Source: VAZQ01 sp963758945 (GTDB lineage: Bacteria; Pseudomonadota; Alphaproteobacteria; Rhizobiales; Xanthobacteraceae). From it: a stretch of 64,000 nt of DNA. Numbering within the stretch: position 1 is the stretch's first letter; each line of letters begins with the position of its first letter. The notes under the pieces are model-generated. The model did not search any database. It had not been told where the DNA came from and saw only the letters and a list, made by a program, of their open reading frames with translations. A program made the position numbers and the translations under genes. Shown in pieces: positions 50,395 through 60,800 of the stretch. The stretch covers positions 62,001 through 126,000 of the forward strand of contig CAVWXY010000009.1 of NCBI GenBank assembly GCA_963758945.1, read 5' to 3'.

Positions 50395-51426
50395 CTACGC
50401 GGCCGCCTGCTTGGCGATGGTCTGCTTGAGCCGCGGATAGGCTCGATAAGCATTATCCTCGAAAATCTTCTTCTTGTCCGCTGCGGATAGTTCCGGCGCG
50501 CCGTCGACATAGCGCTTGGTGTCGTCGAAAGGTTTCCCGGTCAGCGGATCGTCGCCACGGACCGCGCCGACCATTTCGGACGCAAACAGAATGTTGTCCG
50601 TCGGTACCACCTTGGTCAGGAGGTCGATCCCGGGCTGATGGTAGACGCAAGTATCGAACCACACGTTGTTCTTCATCATCTCGTCGAGCGGCGGCCGCTT
50701 GTTGTTCAGTGCGAGCCCGCGATAGCGGCCCCAGTGGTACGGCACCGCGCCACCGCCGTGCGGGATGATCAGCTTCAAGGTCGGGAAGTCCTTGAACAGA
50801 TCACCCATGATGAGCTGCATGAACGCGGTGGTGTCGGCGTTGATGTAGTGCGCGCCGGTACCGTGAAAGCACGGATTGCACGAGGCGCTGACGTGGACCA
50901 TCGCCGGCACGTCGAGCTCGACCATCTTCTCGTAGAATTTGTACCACCAGCGATCGGTGAGCGGTGGGGCAGTCCAATGACCGCCGGACGGATCGGGATT
51001 GAGATTGCAGCCAACGAAACCGAATTCCTTCACGCAGCGCTCGAGCTCGCCGATACAGCTGTCAGGCGACACGCCCGGTGACTGCGGCAGCTGGCACACG
51101 CCGATGAAATTCTTGGGATAGAGCGTGCAGACGCGGTGGATCATCTCGTTGCAGACCTGCGACCAAGCGAGGCTGAGTTTGAAATCGCCGATATGGTGAC
51201 TCATGCCCATGGCGCGCGGGGAAAAGATCGTTAGATCTGTGCCGCGCTCGCGCTGCAGCTTGAGCTGGGCGCCTTCGAGGCTGTCGCGGATCTCGTCGTC
51301 GCTGACTTTCAGCGATCCCTTGGAAGGCTGTTTGACGGGATCCTTGAGGTTATCGATCTGCTCCTTGCGCCATCGCAGCAGGTCTTTCGGCTCGGTCGTA
51401 TAGTGGCCGTGACAATCGATGATCAT
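50395..51426 (-). CDS. ligJ: 4-oxalomesaconate hydratase LigJ-like amidohydrolase
   Basis: 343 residues. Close in pattern to Sphingobium LigJ over its whole length: MIIDCHGHYTT, SPRAMGMSHHIGDF, LNPDPSGGHWTAPPLTDR, IPHGGGAVPYHWGR, FDTCVYHQPGIDLL and FASEMVGAVRG. Metal and catalytic residues fall at LigJ numbers: His6, His8, His178, His223 and Glu284. LigJ hydrates oxalomesaconate in the protocatechuate/gallate 4,5-cleavage pathway. The usual partners LigAB, LigC, LigI, LigU and LigK are not in the window, so the pathway is incomplete here. Confidence 0.88.
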   Translation of the reverse strand: MIIDCHGHYTTEPKDLLRWRKEQIDNLKDPVKQPSKGSLKVSDDEIRDSLEGAQLKLQRERGTDLTIFSPRAMGMSHHIGDFKLSLAWSQVCNEMIHRVCTLYPKNFIGVCQLPQSPGVSPDSCIGELERCVKEFGFVGCNLNPDPSGGHWTAPPLTDRWWYKFYEKMVELDVPAMVHVSASCNPCFHGTGAHYINADTTAFMQLIMGDLFKDFPTLKLIIPHGGGAVPYHWGRYRGLALNNKRPPLDEMMKNNVWFDTCVYHQPGIDLLTKVVPTDNILFASEMVGAVRGDDPLTGKPFDDTKRYVDGAPELSAADKKKIFEDNAYRAYPRLKQTIAKQAAA

Positions 51427-51582
51427 GACACCGTCGCTGAGGGATCGTTGGCGGACGCTTGTGGCGGAGACCGCATACCGGCCCCGCCACGTCGCTGAAT
51501 GCTACGAACCGGGCTTCACCGTTGTCAAATCGGGAGTAGGGTCTGTTAGGATGCCGACGAGACACAGCGCAGAGGGGAGAGC

Positions 51583-52443
51583 ATGGCTGATATTCCGCGT
51601 TTGAACAGCGTGATCCGCGCGCTCGAGGCCGGCAAGCCGACATTCACGTCGTTTTGTCAAGCCGATCCCGAGACCGCCATCGCCATGGCAACGGCCAAGT
51701 ACGACGGGGTCGTCTACGAGATGGAGCACAATCCCTGGGACATCAGGGCGCTGCGGGATAGCCTGCAATACATGCTCAATCGCGGCCAGATCGCCCGATC
51801 CGGCTCGGTCGCAACGGGTGTGACGCCTATAGTGCGGATTCCCCCGAACGGGGCGGAGAAGGCGCAGTTTCATGCCAAGCAGGCGCTCGACCTCGGCGTC
51901 TACGGCATCGTGTGGCCGCATATTTCCTCCGTCGACGAGGCCTACAACGCGGTCGCCGCCTGCCGCTATCCGCGCCTGAAGAGTGCGCCGCTGTACGAGC
52001 CCGCCGGCATTCGCGGCGACGGCCCGACCGCGGCGGTGCGCTATTGGGGCCTGTCGCAGCAGGACTATTACGACCGCGCCGACGTCTGGCCGCTCAACCC
52101 CAAGGGGGAAATCTTTGTCATCCTGATGATGGAAGACACGCGCGGGATCGAGGCGTTGTCCGACATCTTGCGTAAGGTGCCCGGGATCGGCGCCATCCTC
52201 ATCGGCGAGGGCGATCTTTCTCAGGAGCTCGGCTATCCTCGCCAATACGAGCACCCCGAGGTGCTCAAATGGATGGCGCGGGTGGTCGATACCTGCAAGC
52301 AGCACAATGTGGTCGTCGGCCATCCGCACGTCGACGCCAACAACGTGGAGCGCATCCTCGGCGAAGGCTACCGCTTCCTGATGGCCGCGCCGGTACGCAG
52401 CTACGCGGCCCTCGACAAAGGCCTGAAACTGGCGGGGCGATAG
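51583..52443 (+). CDS. HpcH/HpaI-family aldolase
   Basis: 286 residues. A metal-dependent class II pyruvate aldolase fold. His49 (VVYEMEHNPWD), Arg85 (TPIVRIPPNG), metal ligands Glu184 (MMEDTRGIEA) and Asp211 (IGEGDLSQELGYP), and the FLMAAP end match the HpaI pattern, although GEGDLS replaces the more common GPxDLS. Divergent from ligJ across 156 bases; it probably splits the 4-hydroxy-2-oxoacid made by the ring-cleavage genes into pyruvate or oxaloacetate plus a second product. The exact substrate is not predictable. Confidence 0.85.
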   Translation: MADIPRLNSVIRALEAGKPTFTSFCQADPETAIAMATAKYDGVVYEMEHNPWDIRALRDSLQYMLNRGQIARSGSVATGVTPIVRIPPNGAEKAQFHAKQALDLGVYGIVWPHISSVDEAYNAVAACRYPRLKSAPLYEPAGIRGDGPTAAVRYWGLSQQDYYDRADVWPLNPKGEIFVILMMEDTRGIEALSDILRKVPGIGAILIGEGDLSQELGYPRQYEHPEVLKWMARVVDTCKQHNVVVGHPHVDANNVERILGEGYRFLMAAPVRSYAALDKGLKLAGR

Positions 52444-52669
52444 ATCGCGGAAGACAGGAAGGCGCGCGGCAAAAGACAAAAGAAGGGCGGCGCCGGCGCC
52501 AGGTCGCCGGTCCTCCATCTTCGGTCCTCCCGCCCGTTCACGATCTGGACTCTTACGGTCGGTTTCCCCTTGGGGTTAAAGTGACTCAATTCGCGGCCGA
52601 TCGGCGGATGAGGCACTCCGCCGTCATGGGCCGCGAGCCGGCGGTCTCGCAACGCCGGTAAATGCGGCA

Positions 52670-55270
52670 ATGGGGCAAACCGGTATGCCGGACTCGATCC
52701 GGACCACCGTGGAGGGCTGTCGGGCTCATCCGCAGCACGAAGCGCGTTCACGCGCGTCGATGGCCCGCGCATCCGGGCGTGAAACGCGATCAAGGCCGCG
52801 CTACGAGGGTTTCTGCGCCGCCATCGTCGCGCTGGCGGCATCGCTTGTGCCCGCTCCCAGCTGCGCCGCCGCGGCGGACGAGAAAGTCGCGACATTCGAC
52901 GCTTATGTCTCCGCGCTGCTGTCGCTCGATCGCCGCGAGATCGCAGTGCTTGCACTTGCGCTTGGCATTCTCTGCTTCGCCGTGGTTACCGCCATTCTGC
53001 TGGTGCGCACGCGCGCACGGCTGACGGAGGTCGAGATATCGACGCGCGACGAGGCCCTTGCAGCCAGGGCCGCGACCGACCGCGTCTACGCGCTGCTCCT
53101 CTCCGAGCCGCAGATCCTTGTCGCGTGGGCCGCCGACGCCGACGCCCCGGAGATCATCGGCGATCCGACACTGGTGACGAGCGTCGACGCGCCTCAGGAC
53201 GTGCTCGCCTTCGGGGCCTGGCTCGAGCCGGATACGGCCGGCGGCATGGAGCGTGCCGTCGATGCCTTGCGCGCGCGCGGCGTCGGCTTCGCCATGATGG
53301 TAACCACGCTCGCCGGCCGCATCATCGAAGCCAAGGGCCAGGTCATTGGCGGGCGGGCAATCCTGCGGCTACGCGAGGTGAGTGGGATCAAACACGAGCT
53401 TGCCGAGCTCGCCCGCCGGCACCAGAAGCACATCGATGACAGCGCGGCCATGCGCGCGCTGATCGATGCCGTGCCGGCGCCGGTCTGGGCACGCGACGAG
53501 GCGGGCAAGTTGTCGTTCGTGAACCAAGCCTATGCGCGCGCGGTGGAGGCCAAGGATGGCGCGGAGGCGGTCGAACGCGGGATCGAACTGTTCGACCGCA
53601 GCCCACGCGGCGAGCTCCTGCACGCGCATGCGGCGGCCGAGGCCTATTCCGGGCGGATGCCGGCCGTGGTGGCAGGCCAGCGCAGAAGCTTCGACGTGAT
53701 GACCGTACCCACCGCGCGCGGCAGCGCGGGAATCGGCATCGACGCCAGCGAGGTCGAGCTGATGCGGGCCGAGCTCAAGCGCATGATGGATGCCCACCGC
53801 CGCACGCTCGACCAGCTCGCAACGGGGGTCGCCATCTTCGGCTCGAACCAGCGGCTCGGCTTCTACAACGCCGCATATCGCATTTTGTGGGACCTCGATC
53901 CCGACGTCCTCGACCAGAGACCGACCAATTCGGCCGTACTCGATCAATTGCGCGCGGCACGGAGACTTCCGGACGACCAGGATTTCAGGCAATGGAGGAC
54001 GGCGCTGCACGAGGCCTACCGGGCGGTCGAGGCCAAGGAGCACATGTGGCACCTGCCGGATGGCCGCACGCTTCGAGTCGTCACCACGCCCAACCCGGAA
54101 GGCGGCGTGATCTATCTCTTCGACGACGTGACCGAGCGGCTCGATCTCGAGCGCCGCTACGATGCCCTGATCCGCGTTCAGGGCGAGACCTTGGACAATC
54201 TCACCGAAGCGGTCGCCGTCTTCGGGAGCGACGGCCGGCTGCGCCTCTACAACCCGGTCTTCGCACGCATGTGGAGACTTTCGCCCGAAACGCTTGCCGA
54301 ACGGCCGCATGTCGAATCGGTCAGCGATTTGACGCGATCGCTGCACGGCGATCATCCCATCTGGCAACGGCTGCGGGGCACGGTCACGGCGATCGACAGC
54401 CGCGAGCCGGTCATCGGCCGCCTCGATCGCGCCGACGGCAAGGTGGTCGATTGCGCCACGGTTCCGCTTCCGGACGGAGCCACACTCGTGACCTTCCAGG
54501 ACGTCACCGATACTGTGAACGTCGAGCGCGCGCTGCGGGAGCGCAACGAGGCCTTGGAGGCAGCCGACAGGCTCAAGATCAACTTCGTCCACCATGTATC
54601 CTACGAGCTGCGCTCACCGCTCACGAACATCATCGGCTTCGCGCATTTCCTCGGCGACCCGCTCACCGGCCCACTCACGATGAAGCAACGCGAATATCTC
54701 GGCTACATCACGGTATCGACCAACGCCCTCCTCGCCATCATCAACAATATCCTCGACCTCGCCACCATCGACGCCGGCACGATGACCCTCAATCTCGGCT
54801 CCGTCGATATCCGCAAGACCATGGAAGCCGCCGCCGAAGGGGTGCAAGACCGCCTGGTCAAGAACGGCATCAGGCTCGAAATCCGGGCCGCGACCGACAT
54901 CGGTGCCTTCGTCGCCGACGAACGGCGGGTCCGCCAGTCGCTGTTCAACCTGCTCGCCAATGCGGTGGGCTTTTCGCCCGGAGGCGAGACCGTTACCTTT
55001 GCCGCCCGGCGGCTCAAGGATGCCGTCGTGTTCTCGGTAACCGATCGTGGGCCCGGCATCCCGCCGGACGTACAGGACAAGGTGTTCGATTGGTTCGAAA
55101 CCCATTCGCTCGGCTCGCGCCACCGCGGCACCGGCCTCGGTCTTTCCCTCGTCCGCTCCTTCGTGGAGTTGCACGGCGGCTCAGTGACACTCGAATTGGC
55201 GGTCGGCCGCGGCACCACGGTCACTTGCGTTTTCCCGCTCGACCATACCGCCGCGCGAACGGCGGCGTGA
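52670..55270 (+). CDS. divL: DivL-like sensor kinase with Tyr in the H-box
   Basis: 866 residues. An N-terminal membrane region (hydrophobic stretches near 47-69 and 91-114), several PAS-like domains (about 260-345, 385-490, 510-620), then a kinase core. The H-box reads FVHHVSYELRSPLTNIIGF: where classical kinases have His, residue 645 is Tyr, the hallmark of Caulobacter DivL. The ATP domain is complete (NLLANAVGFSPGG, DRGPGIPP, GTGLGLSLVRSFVELHGG). DivL acts on the CtrA cell-cycle phosphorelay without normal autophosphorylation. It lies 67 bases upstream of tsaE-amgK. ATGs at 52685 and 52760 are alternative starts. Confidence 0.85.
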   Translation: MGQTGMPDSIRTTVEGCRAHPQHEARSRASMARASGRETRSRPRYEGFCAAIVALAASLVPAPSCAAAADEKVATFDAYVSALLSLDRREIAVLALALGILCFAVVTAILLVRTRARLTEVEISTRDEALAARAATDRVYALLLSEPQILVAWAADADAPEIIGDPTLVTSVDAPQDVLAFGAWLEPDTAGGMERAVDALRARGVGFAMMVTTLAGRIIEAKGQVIGGRAILRLREVSGIKHELAELARRHQKHIDDSAAMRALIDAVPAPVWARDEAGKLSFVNQAYARAVEAKDGAEAVERGIELFDRSPRGELLHAHAAAEAYSGRMPAVVAGQRRSFDVMTVPTARGSAGIGIDASEVELMRAELKRMMDAHRRTLDQLATGVAIFGSNQRLGFYNAAYRILWDLDPDVLDQRPTNSAVLDQLRAARRLPDDQDFRQWRTALHEAYRAVEAKEHMWHLPDGRTLRVVTTPNPEGGVIYLFDDVTERLDLERRYDALIRVQGETLDNLTEAVAVFGSDGRLRLYNPVFARMWRLSPETLAERPHVESVSDLTRSLHGDHPIWQRLRGTVTAIDSREPVIGRLDRADGKVVDCATVPLPDGATLVTFQDVTDTVNVERALRERNEALEAADRLKINFVHHVSYELRSPLTNIIGFAHFLGDPLTGPLTMKQREYLGYITVSTNALLAIINNILDLATIDAGTMTLNLGSVDIRKTMEAAAEGVQDRLVKNGIRLEIRAATDIGAFVADERRVRQSLFNLLANAVGFSPGGETVTFAARRLKDAVVFSVTDRGPGIPPDVQDKVFDWFETHSLGSRHRGTGLGLSLVRSFVELHGGSVTLELAVGRGTTVTCVFPLDHTAARTAA

Positions 55271-55337
55271 TATCGTCGCCGGTCGCCGCGCGTCCGTGCC
55301 GCGTCGCCGACAACGACGTCCGCACGATTGCTAACGC

Positions 55338-56882
55338 ATGATGATGGCCCCGACCGTGTCCGCCACGTCGAGCTTCTCCGTGGCGCTGCCCGATGAGCAT
55401 GCCACGCAGCGGCTCGCGATCGACATCGCCAATTCCCTCGGACGCGGCGATTTCGTCACGCTTTCGGGCGACCTCGGCGCGGGCAAGACTACGTTCGCAC
55501 GCATGCTCATCCGCCATCTCGCGGACGACCCCGCAATCGAGGTGCCGAGCCCCACATTCACGCTGATGCAAATCTACGACCTGCCGCAGTTTTCGCTCGC
55601 CCATGTGGACCTCTACCGGCTGTCGGGGGCGGCGGAGCTGGCCGAACTCGGCTTCGACGACTTGCCGGAAGGCGCCGTGGTGCTGCTCGAGTGGCCCGAC
55701 CGCGCTGCTGGGCGCCTGCCGCCCGATCGGCTGGACGTCGCGCTCATGCTGGCGCCCAAGCTCAAGCTTGAATTCCGCCATGCCCTCGTCACCGGCTACG
55801 GCGCGCTCGCAAAGCGCGTCGACCGCATGGCGGCCACGCGCCAATTCATCGCCGAGTGCGGCTACAGCGATGCGCTGAGGACGCGGATGCAGGGCGATGC
55901 ATCGACACGCTCCTATGAACGGCTCGCGTTCGGCGATAAACGCGCGATCCTGATGAACTCGCCGCGCCGACCCGATGGCCCGCCGGTGCGGGACGGCAAA
56001 CCCTATAACGCCATCGCGCATCTCGCCGACAACGTCATCCCGTTCGTGGCGATGGCCGACGGTCTGCGGCACTACGGGTTTTCGGCGCCCGCCATCCATC
56101 ACGCCGATCTCGACCTGGGCCTCCTGATCATCGAGGACCTCGGCGACGAGCGCGTGGTGAGCGGAGATCCTTCGGCGCCGATCACCGAGCGTTACGAAAC
56201 CGCGGTGGATGCGCTGCTGGCGCTGCATGGGCAGCGGCTGCCGGACACGCTGGCCGTCACTCCGCACATCGAGCACCGCATCCCCTATTACGACATGAAC
56301 GCATTTCTGATCGAGGTCGAACTCCTGGTGGATTGGTTCCTGCCCCGGCTCGACGCGGCGATCCCCGATAGCGAGCGCGGCTCGTTCCGCGCGCTCTGGC
56401 GCGAGCTCCTGCAACCGGCGATCGATACTACCCCGACCTGGGTGCTGCGCGACTTCCACTCCCCCAATCTGCTATGGCTGCCGCAGCGCAGCGGAATAGC
56501 CAGGCTCGGAATTCTCGATTTCCAGGACGCAGTGATGGGGCCGGCCGCCTATGATCTGGCCTCGCTGCTGCAGGACGCGCGCGTGGACATCCCCGAACAG
56601 ACCGAGCTTGCGCTGCTCGGCCGCTATGTGCGCGGGCGAAGCCGGACCGACCCGGACTTCGACCCCGGCCGGTTCATCAAGATCTACGTCTCGCTCGCGG
56701 CGCAGCGCGCCAGCAAGATCCTCGGCATCTTCGCCCGACTCGACATGCGCGACGGCAAACCGCAATATTTGCGTCACCTGCCGCGGGTATGGGCGTATTT
56801 GCAACGCTCGCTCGGCCATCCCGCGCTCGAGTCGCTCGGCGCGTGGTATCTTGCGCACGTGCCGGCGTTAAACACAATTTAA
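55338..56882 (+). CDS. Fusion of TsaE ATPase and AmgK-like sugar kinase
   Basis: 514 residues. Residues 1-150 are TsaE: Walker A GDLGAGKT (44-51), SPTFTL and LLEWPDR. TsaE supports t6A synthesis with TsaB. From about 155 on it is an aminoglycoside-phosphotransferase fold like AmgK, the anomeric N-acetylmuramate/N-acetylglucosamine kinase: catalytic DFH at 372-374 (LRDFHSPNLLWL) and metal Asp394 (GILDFQDAVMG). The murU-type gene follows 40 bases on, supporting the sugar-kinase role. The fusion is known across alphaproteobacteria. Three consecutive ATG codons mark the start. Confidence 0.93.
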   Translation: MMMAPTVSATSSFSVALPDEHATQRLAIDIANSLGRGDFVTLSGDLGAGKTTFARMLIRHLADDPAIEVPSPTFTLMQIYDLPQFSLAHVDLYRLSGAAELAELGFDDLPEGAVVLLEWPDRAAGRLPPDRLDVALMLAPKLKLEFRHALVTGYGALAKRVDRMAATRQFIAECGYSDALRTRMQGDASTRSYERLAFGDKRAILMNSPRRPDGPPVRDGKPYNAIAHLADNVIPFVAMADGLRHYGFSAPAIHHADLDLGLLIIEDLGDERVVSGDPSAPITERYETAVDALLALHGQRLPDTLAVTPHIEHRIPYYDMNAFLIEVELLVDWFLPRLDAAIPDSERGSFRALWRELLQPAIDTTPTWVLRDFHSPNLLWLPQRSGIARLGILDFQDAVMGPAAYDLASLLQDARVDIPEQTELALLGRYVRGRSRTDPDFDPGRFIKIYVSLAAQRASKILGIFARLDMRDGKPQYLRHLPRVWAYLQRSLGHPALESLGAWYLAHVPALNTI

Positions 56883-56922
56883 GCGCCCCCGGGGCAAGAC
56901 GTATCGAGAGCAAGAGCTGCCG

Positions 56923-57663
56923 ATGGCCGAGACACCCGAAATCCTGACCGCACCGAAGTGCGCCATGGTGCTGGCGGCGGGGCTCGGCACGCGCATGCGG
57001 CCGTTCAACGGCCGTATACCCAAGCCGCTGGTTGCGGTCGGCGGCAAGGCGCTGATCGATCACGTGCTCGATCGCCTCGCCGAGGGCGGGGTCGAACGCG
57101 CGGTAGTGAACGTCCACCATCTGGCCGACCAAATCGAATCCCATCTGGCTCATCGCCGGCGTCCGCAGATCGTGCTTTCCAACGAGCGTGACGAGCTGCT
57201 CGGCACCGGCGGCGGGGTGGTGAAGGCACTGCCCGAACTCGGTGGCGGCCCGTTCTTCCATGTCAATTCCGATACCATCTGGATCGACGGGGTGAAGCCG
57301 AATCTGCGCCGGCTCGCCGACGCGTTCGATCCCGCCCGCATGGACGCGCTGCTGCTCCTGGCGACAACGACTTCGAGTATCGGTTATAGCGGGCGCGGCG
57401 ATTTTGCGATGGCTCCCGACGGGCGGCTCACGCGGCGCGGCGAGCGTGAAGTGGTGCCGTTCGTTTATGCCGGGGCCGCCATCCTCACGCCCGCGTTCTT
57501 CGCCGACGCTCCGACCGGCGCGTTCTCGATGTCGCCGTTGTTCGATCAGGCGGCGGAGGCCGGACGGCTGTGCGGCCTTCGCCTCGAGGGCCTATGGATG
57601 CACGTCGGCACCCCGGACGCGATCAAAGCCGCCGAAGCCGCGATCCTTGCCAGCGCCGCATAG
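56923..57663 (+). CDS. murU: N-acetylmuramate-alpha-1-phosphate uridylyltransferase MurU
   Basis: 246 residues. Nucleotidyltransferase fold: AAGLGTRMRPFNGRIPKPLV (nucleotide loop and Lys), LGTGGGVVKAL and the metal Asp in FHVNSDTIW. With AmgK it converts recycled MurNAc to UDP-MurNAc, bypassing de novo synthesis and MurA. Homologous sugar-1-phosphate transferases exist, but position right after the AmgK part supports MurU. Confidence 0.87.
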   Translation: MAETPEILTAPKCAMVLAAGLGTRMRPFNGRIPKPLVAVGGKALIDHVLDRLAEGGVERAVVNVHHLADQIESHLAHRRRPQIVLSNERDELLGTGGGVVKALPELGGGPFFHVNSDTIWIDGVKPNLRRLADAFDPARMDALLLLATTTSSIGYSGRGDFAMAPDGRLTRRGEREVVPFVYAGAAILTPAFFADAPTGAFSMSPLFDQAAEAGRLCGLRLEGLWMHVGTPDAIKAAEAAILASAA

Positions 57664-57801
57664 TCACGGCTCCTCCTATAATTCCGTTGTGTCGGCATCC
57701 GCGAAGACGGATGATCCGACAACCTCCGGCCCGCGAATCAATCGCCAGCATGGCGCTTGCCGGATTGCCCCCTTCGCGGGGACGACGAATCAACTGCAAT
57801 C

Positions 57802-60800
57802 ATGGCTGCGCGTCCAAACGTCTTCACCATTCCGGCTTCGGTGCCGTTCGTTCCGACGCTGATCCGCGCGCTAGTCGCGGGAAAGCTCGTGCCGGGCTTT
57901 CCCGCTCCACGCGACCCGCTCGCGCTCGCGGGCGCCACGCTCTATCTGCCGACGCGACGCGCCTGTCGGCTGGCGCGCGACCTCTTTCTCGACGCCACCG
58001 GGGCCAGCGCCGGCATCCTCCCGCGGATCGTCGCTATCGGCGACGTAGACGAGGACGAAATCGTGTTCGCGCAGGCCGCCGGCAGGACGTCGGCGACGGG
58101 GCTCGATCTCCCGCCCGCGCTCGGAGGGCTCGAACGGCGGATGCTGCTGGCGCAATTGGTGCTCAAATGGGCGGCCAGCATCACGCCCGGCAAGGACGAG
58201 TCCCCGCTCGTCGCCCGCAATCCGGCCTCGGCGTTCGTGCTCGCCGATGATCTCGCGCGCCTGATGGACGACGTGACCACGCGCGGCGTGTCCTGGGAGC
58301 GCCTCGACGAACTCGTGCCCGAAGCGCTCGATCGCTACTGGCAACTCACGCTCCAATTCCTGAAGATCGCCCGCGAAGCCTGGCCCGAAATCCTCGCCGA
58401 GCGCGGCGCCATCGAGCCGGCGGCGCGGCGCGACGCGCTGATCAAGGCGGAAGCAGCGCGGCTCGCTGCTCACCCTGACGGTCCGGTCATCGCCGCCGGG
58501 TCGACCGGCTCGATGCCGGCAACGGCCGAATTGATCGCCACCATCGCGAAGCTTCCCCACGGCGCCGTCGTGTTGCCCGGCCTCGACCTCGAGCTCGACC
58601 CGGAATCCTGGAGCCTGATCGGCGGCCGCCATGACGCCGGCGGTGGCGGCCCCCTCCCGCCGGCGGTCGGACACCCGCAATTTGCCATGCAGGTGCTGCT
58701 GCATCGCATCGGCATCGCGCGCGAGGAAGTCGTGGCTCTCGCCGCACCCGCCGCAAACGGGCGCGAACGCTACATCTCCGAAGCGCTCCGCCCGGCAGCT
58801 GTCACCGATCACTGGCAGCAACTCGGCGATTGCCGAGCCCGTGCACAGATCGAGCGTGCCCTTGACGCGCTGGCCGTCATCGAGGCGGCCAATGCCGAGG
58901 AAGAGGCCGTGGCCGTCGCGATCGCGCTGCGCGAAGCAGCTGAGACCAGCAATAAGACCGCGGCTCTGGTCACGCCCGACCGCGGCTTGGCGCGCCGTGT
59001 GATCGCCGCGCTCGAGCGTTGGAAGCTCACGGCCGACGATTCCGGCGGCGACGCGCTGGCCGATACGCCCGCCGGGGTGTTCGCCCGACTGGTGGCCGAA
59101 ACCGCGCTCGGCGGGCTCGCTCCGGTGAGCTCGCTTGCCCTGCTCAAGCATCCGCTCATGCGGCTCGGCGCCGCCGAAGGCGGTCACGCGCGCGCGGTCG
59201 CAGCGCTCGAAAAGGCCGCGTTGCGCGGCCCGCGCCCACGCCCCGGGAGCACCGGGCTGGCGCATGCGCTGGCCGCTTTCCGCGTCGAGCTCGCGAAGCT
59301 GCGGCGCAAGGAACCTTCCGATCTGCATCCGTCCGATCCGCGCGCCGACCTTGCCGAGCGGGAGCTCGAGCAGGCCGCGGGCCTCATCGCCCGGTTGACC
59401 GGGGCGCTCGCCCCGCTTGAAGGACTGCGCTCCGCTAGCTTCGCTGAAATTGCAGCCCGCCACTACGAGGCCATCGCAGCGCTGGGCACCGATCACGCCG
59501 GAACGTGCACTGCGCTCATCGGGATCGACGGTACAGCACTCGACGCGGTATTCGAGGAGATCGACCGGCGCCGAAACGACGCCGATTTCGTGGTTGAGGG
59601 GGGCGACTACGCGGACTTGTTCTGCGCCGCGATCGCCGATCGGGTAGTGCGGCGGCCGGGCGCTCCGGGCATGCGATTGCGCATCTATGGTCCGCTCGAA
59701 GCGCGGCTGCAGAGCGTCGACCGCGTCGTGCTTGGCGGACTGATCGAGGGCATCTGGCCGCCGGAAACCCGTTCCGATCCCTGGCTCAGCCGACCCATGC
59801 GCCACGCGCTGGGCCTTGATCTGCCGGAGCGGCGCATCTCGTTGTCCGCTCACGACTTCGCACAGGCGCTCGGCACCGCCGAAGTGATCCTCGCCTATCC
59901 CGCCAAACTCGCCGGCACGCCGACCGTGACCTCGCGCTTCGTCCAACGGCTCGCCGCGGTCGCCGGCGAAGAACTCTGGGACCGCGCGCGCGCGAATGGT
60001 GCGAAATATCTTGCCTGGGCGCGCGCGCTCGATCGACCCGCCGACGTTAGACGCGCGCCGCGGCCGGCGCCGAAGCCGCCGCTCGCCGCACGACCGACGG
60101 CGCTCTCAGTCACCGACGTCGAGAACTGGTTGCGCGATCCCTACACCATCTATGCGCGGCACATTCTCAGGCTGCGCCAGCTTGATGCCGTCGACCTGGC
60201 GCCGGGCGCGGCGGATCGCGGCATCGTCATCCACGGCGCGCTGAGCGAGTTCACCAAGACGTTCGCTGCCGCGCTGCCCGCCGATCCGGCCGGGGCGCTC
60301 ATCGATATCGGCGCCAAGCATTTCGCCGCGCTGGAGGACTATCCCGAGGCGCGCGCGTTCTGGTGGCCGCGGTTCATCCGCATCGCCCGCTGGTTCGCCG
60401 GCTGGGAGAATGCGCGACGCGGCAACGTGGCGGAGCTTGCGGCCGAGACTTTCGGCGGAATCGACATCCCCTTGGAGAAGCGCGTGTTCACCCTGCGGGC
60501 CCGCGCTGACCGGATCGAGCGCCTCTCGGGCGGCGACTACGCCATCCTCGATTACAAGACCGGGCAGGTCCCGACCGAGAAGCAGGTACGCATCGGCATT
60601 TCGCCGCAGCTCACCCTCGAAGCCGCGATCCTGCGCGGCGGCGGATTCCCCGGCATTCCTGCCGGTGCCGCTGTCGCCGAGCTGGTCTACGTCTCGCTCA
60701 AGGGCCGCGAGCCCGCAGGCGAGGACAAGGCGATCGACTTCAAGGACGGCGACGCCAACACCCAAGCCGAGCGTGCCCTTGCCAAGCTCAAGGCGGTCAT

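Noticed and set aside
52444..52669. Possible gene or repeat between the aldolase and divL
   Set aside because: 226 bases with a GC-rich GGCGCCGGCGCC palindrome and GGTCCTCC words but no coding pattern or clear element.
57871..59946. 691-codon minus-strand open frame
   Set aside because: Antisense shadow of addB.
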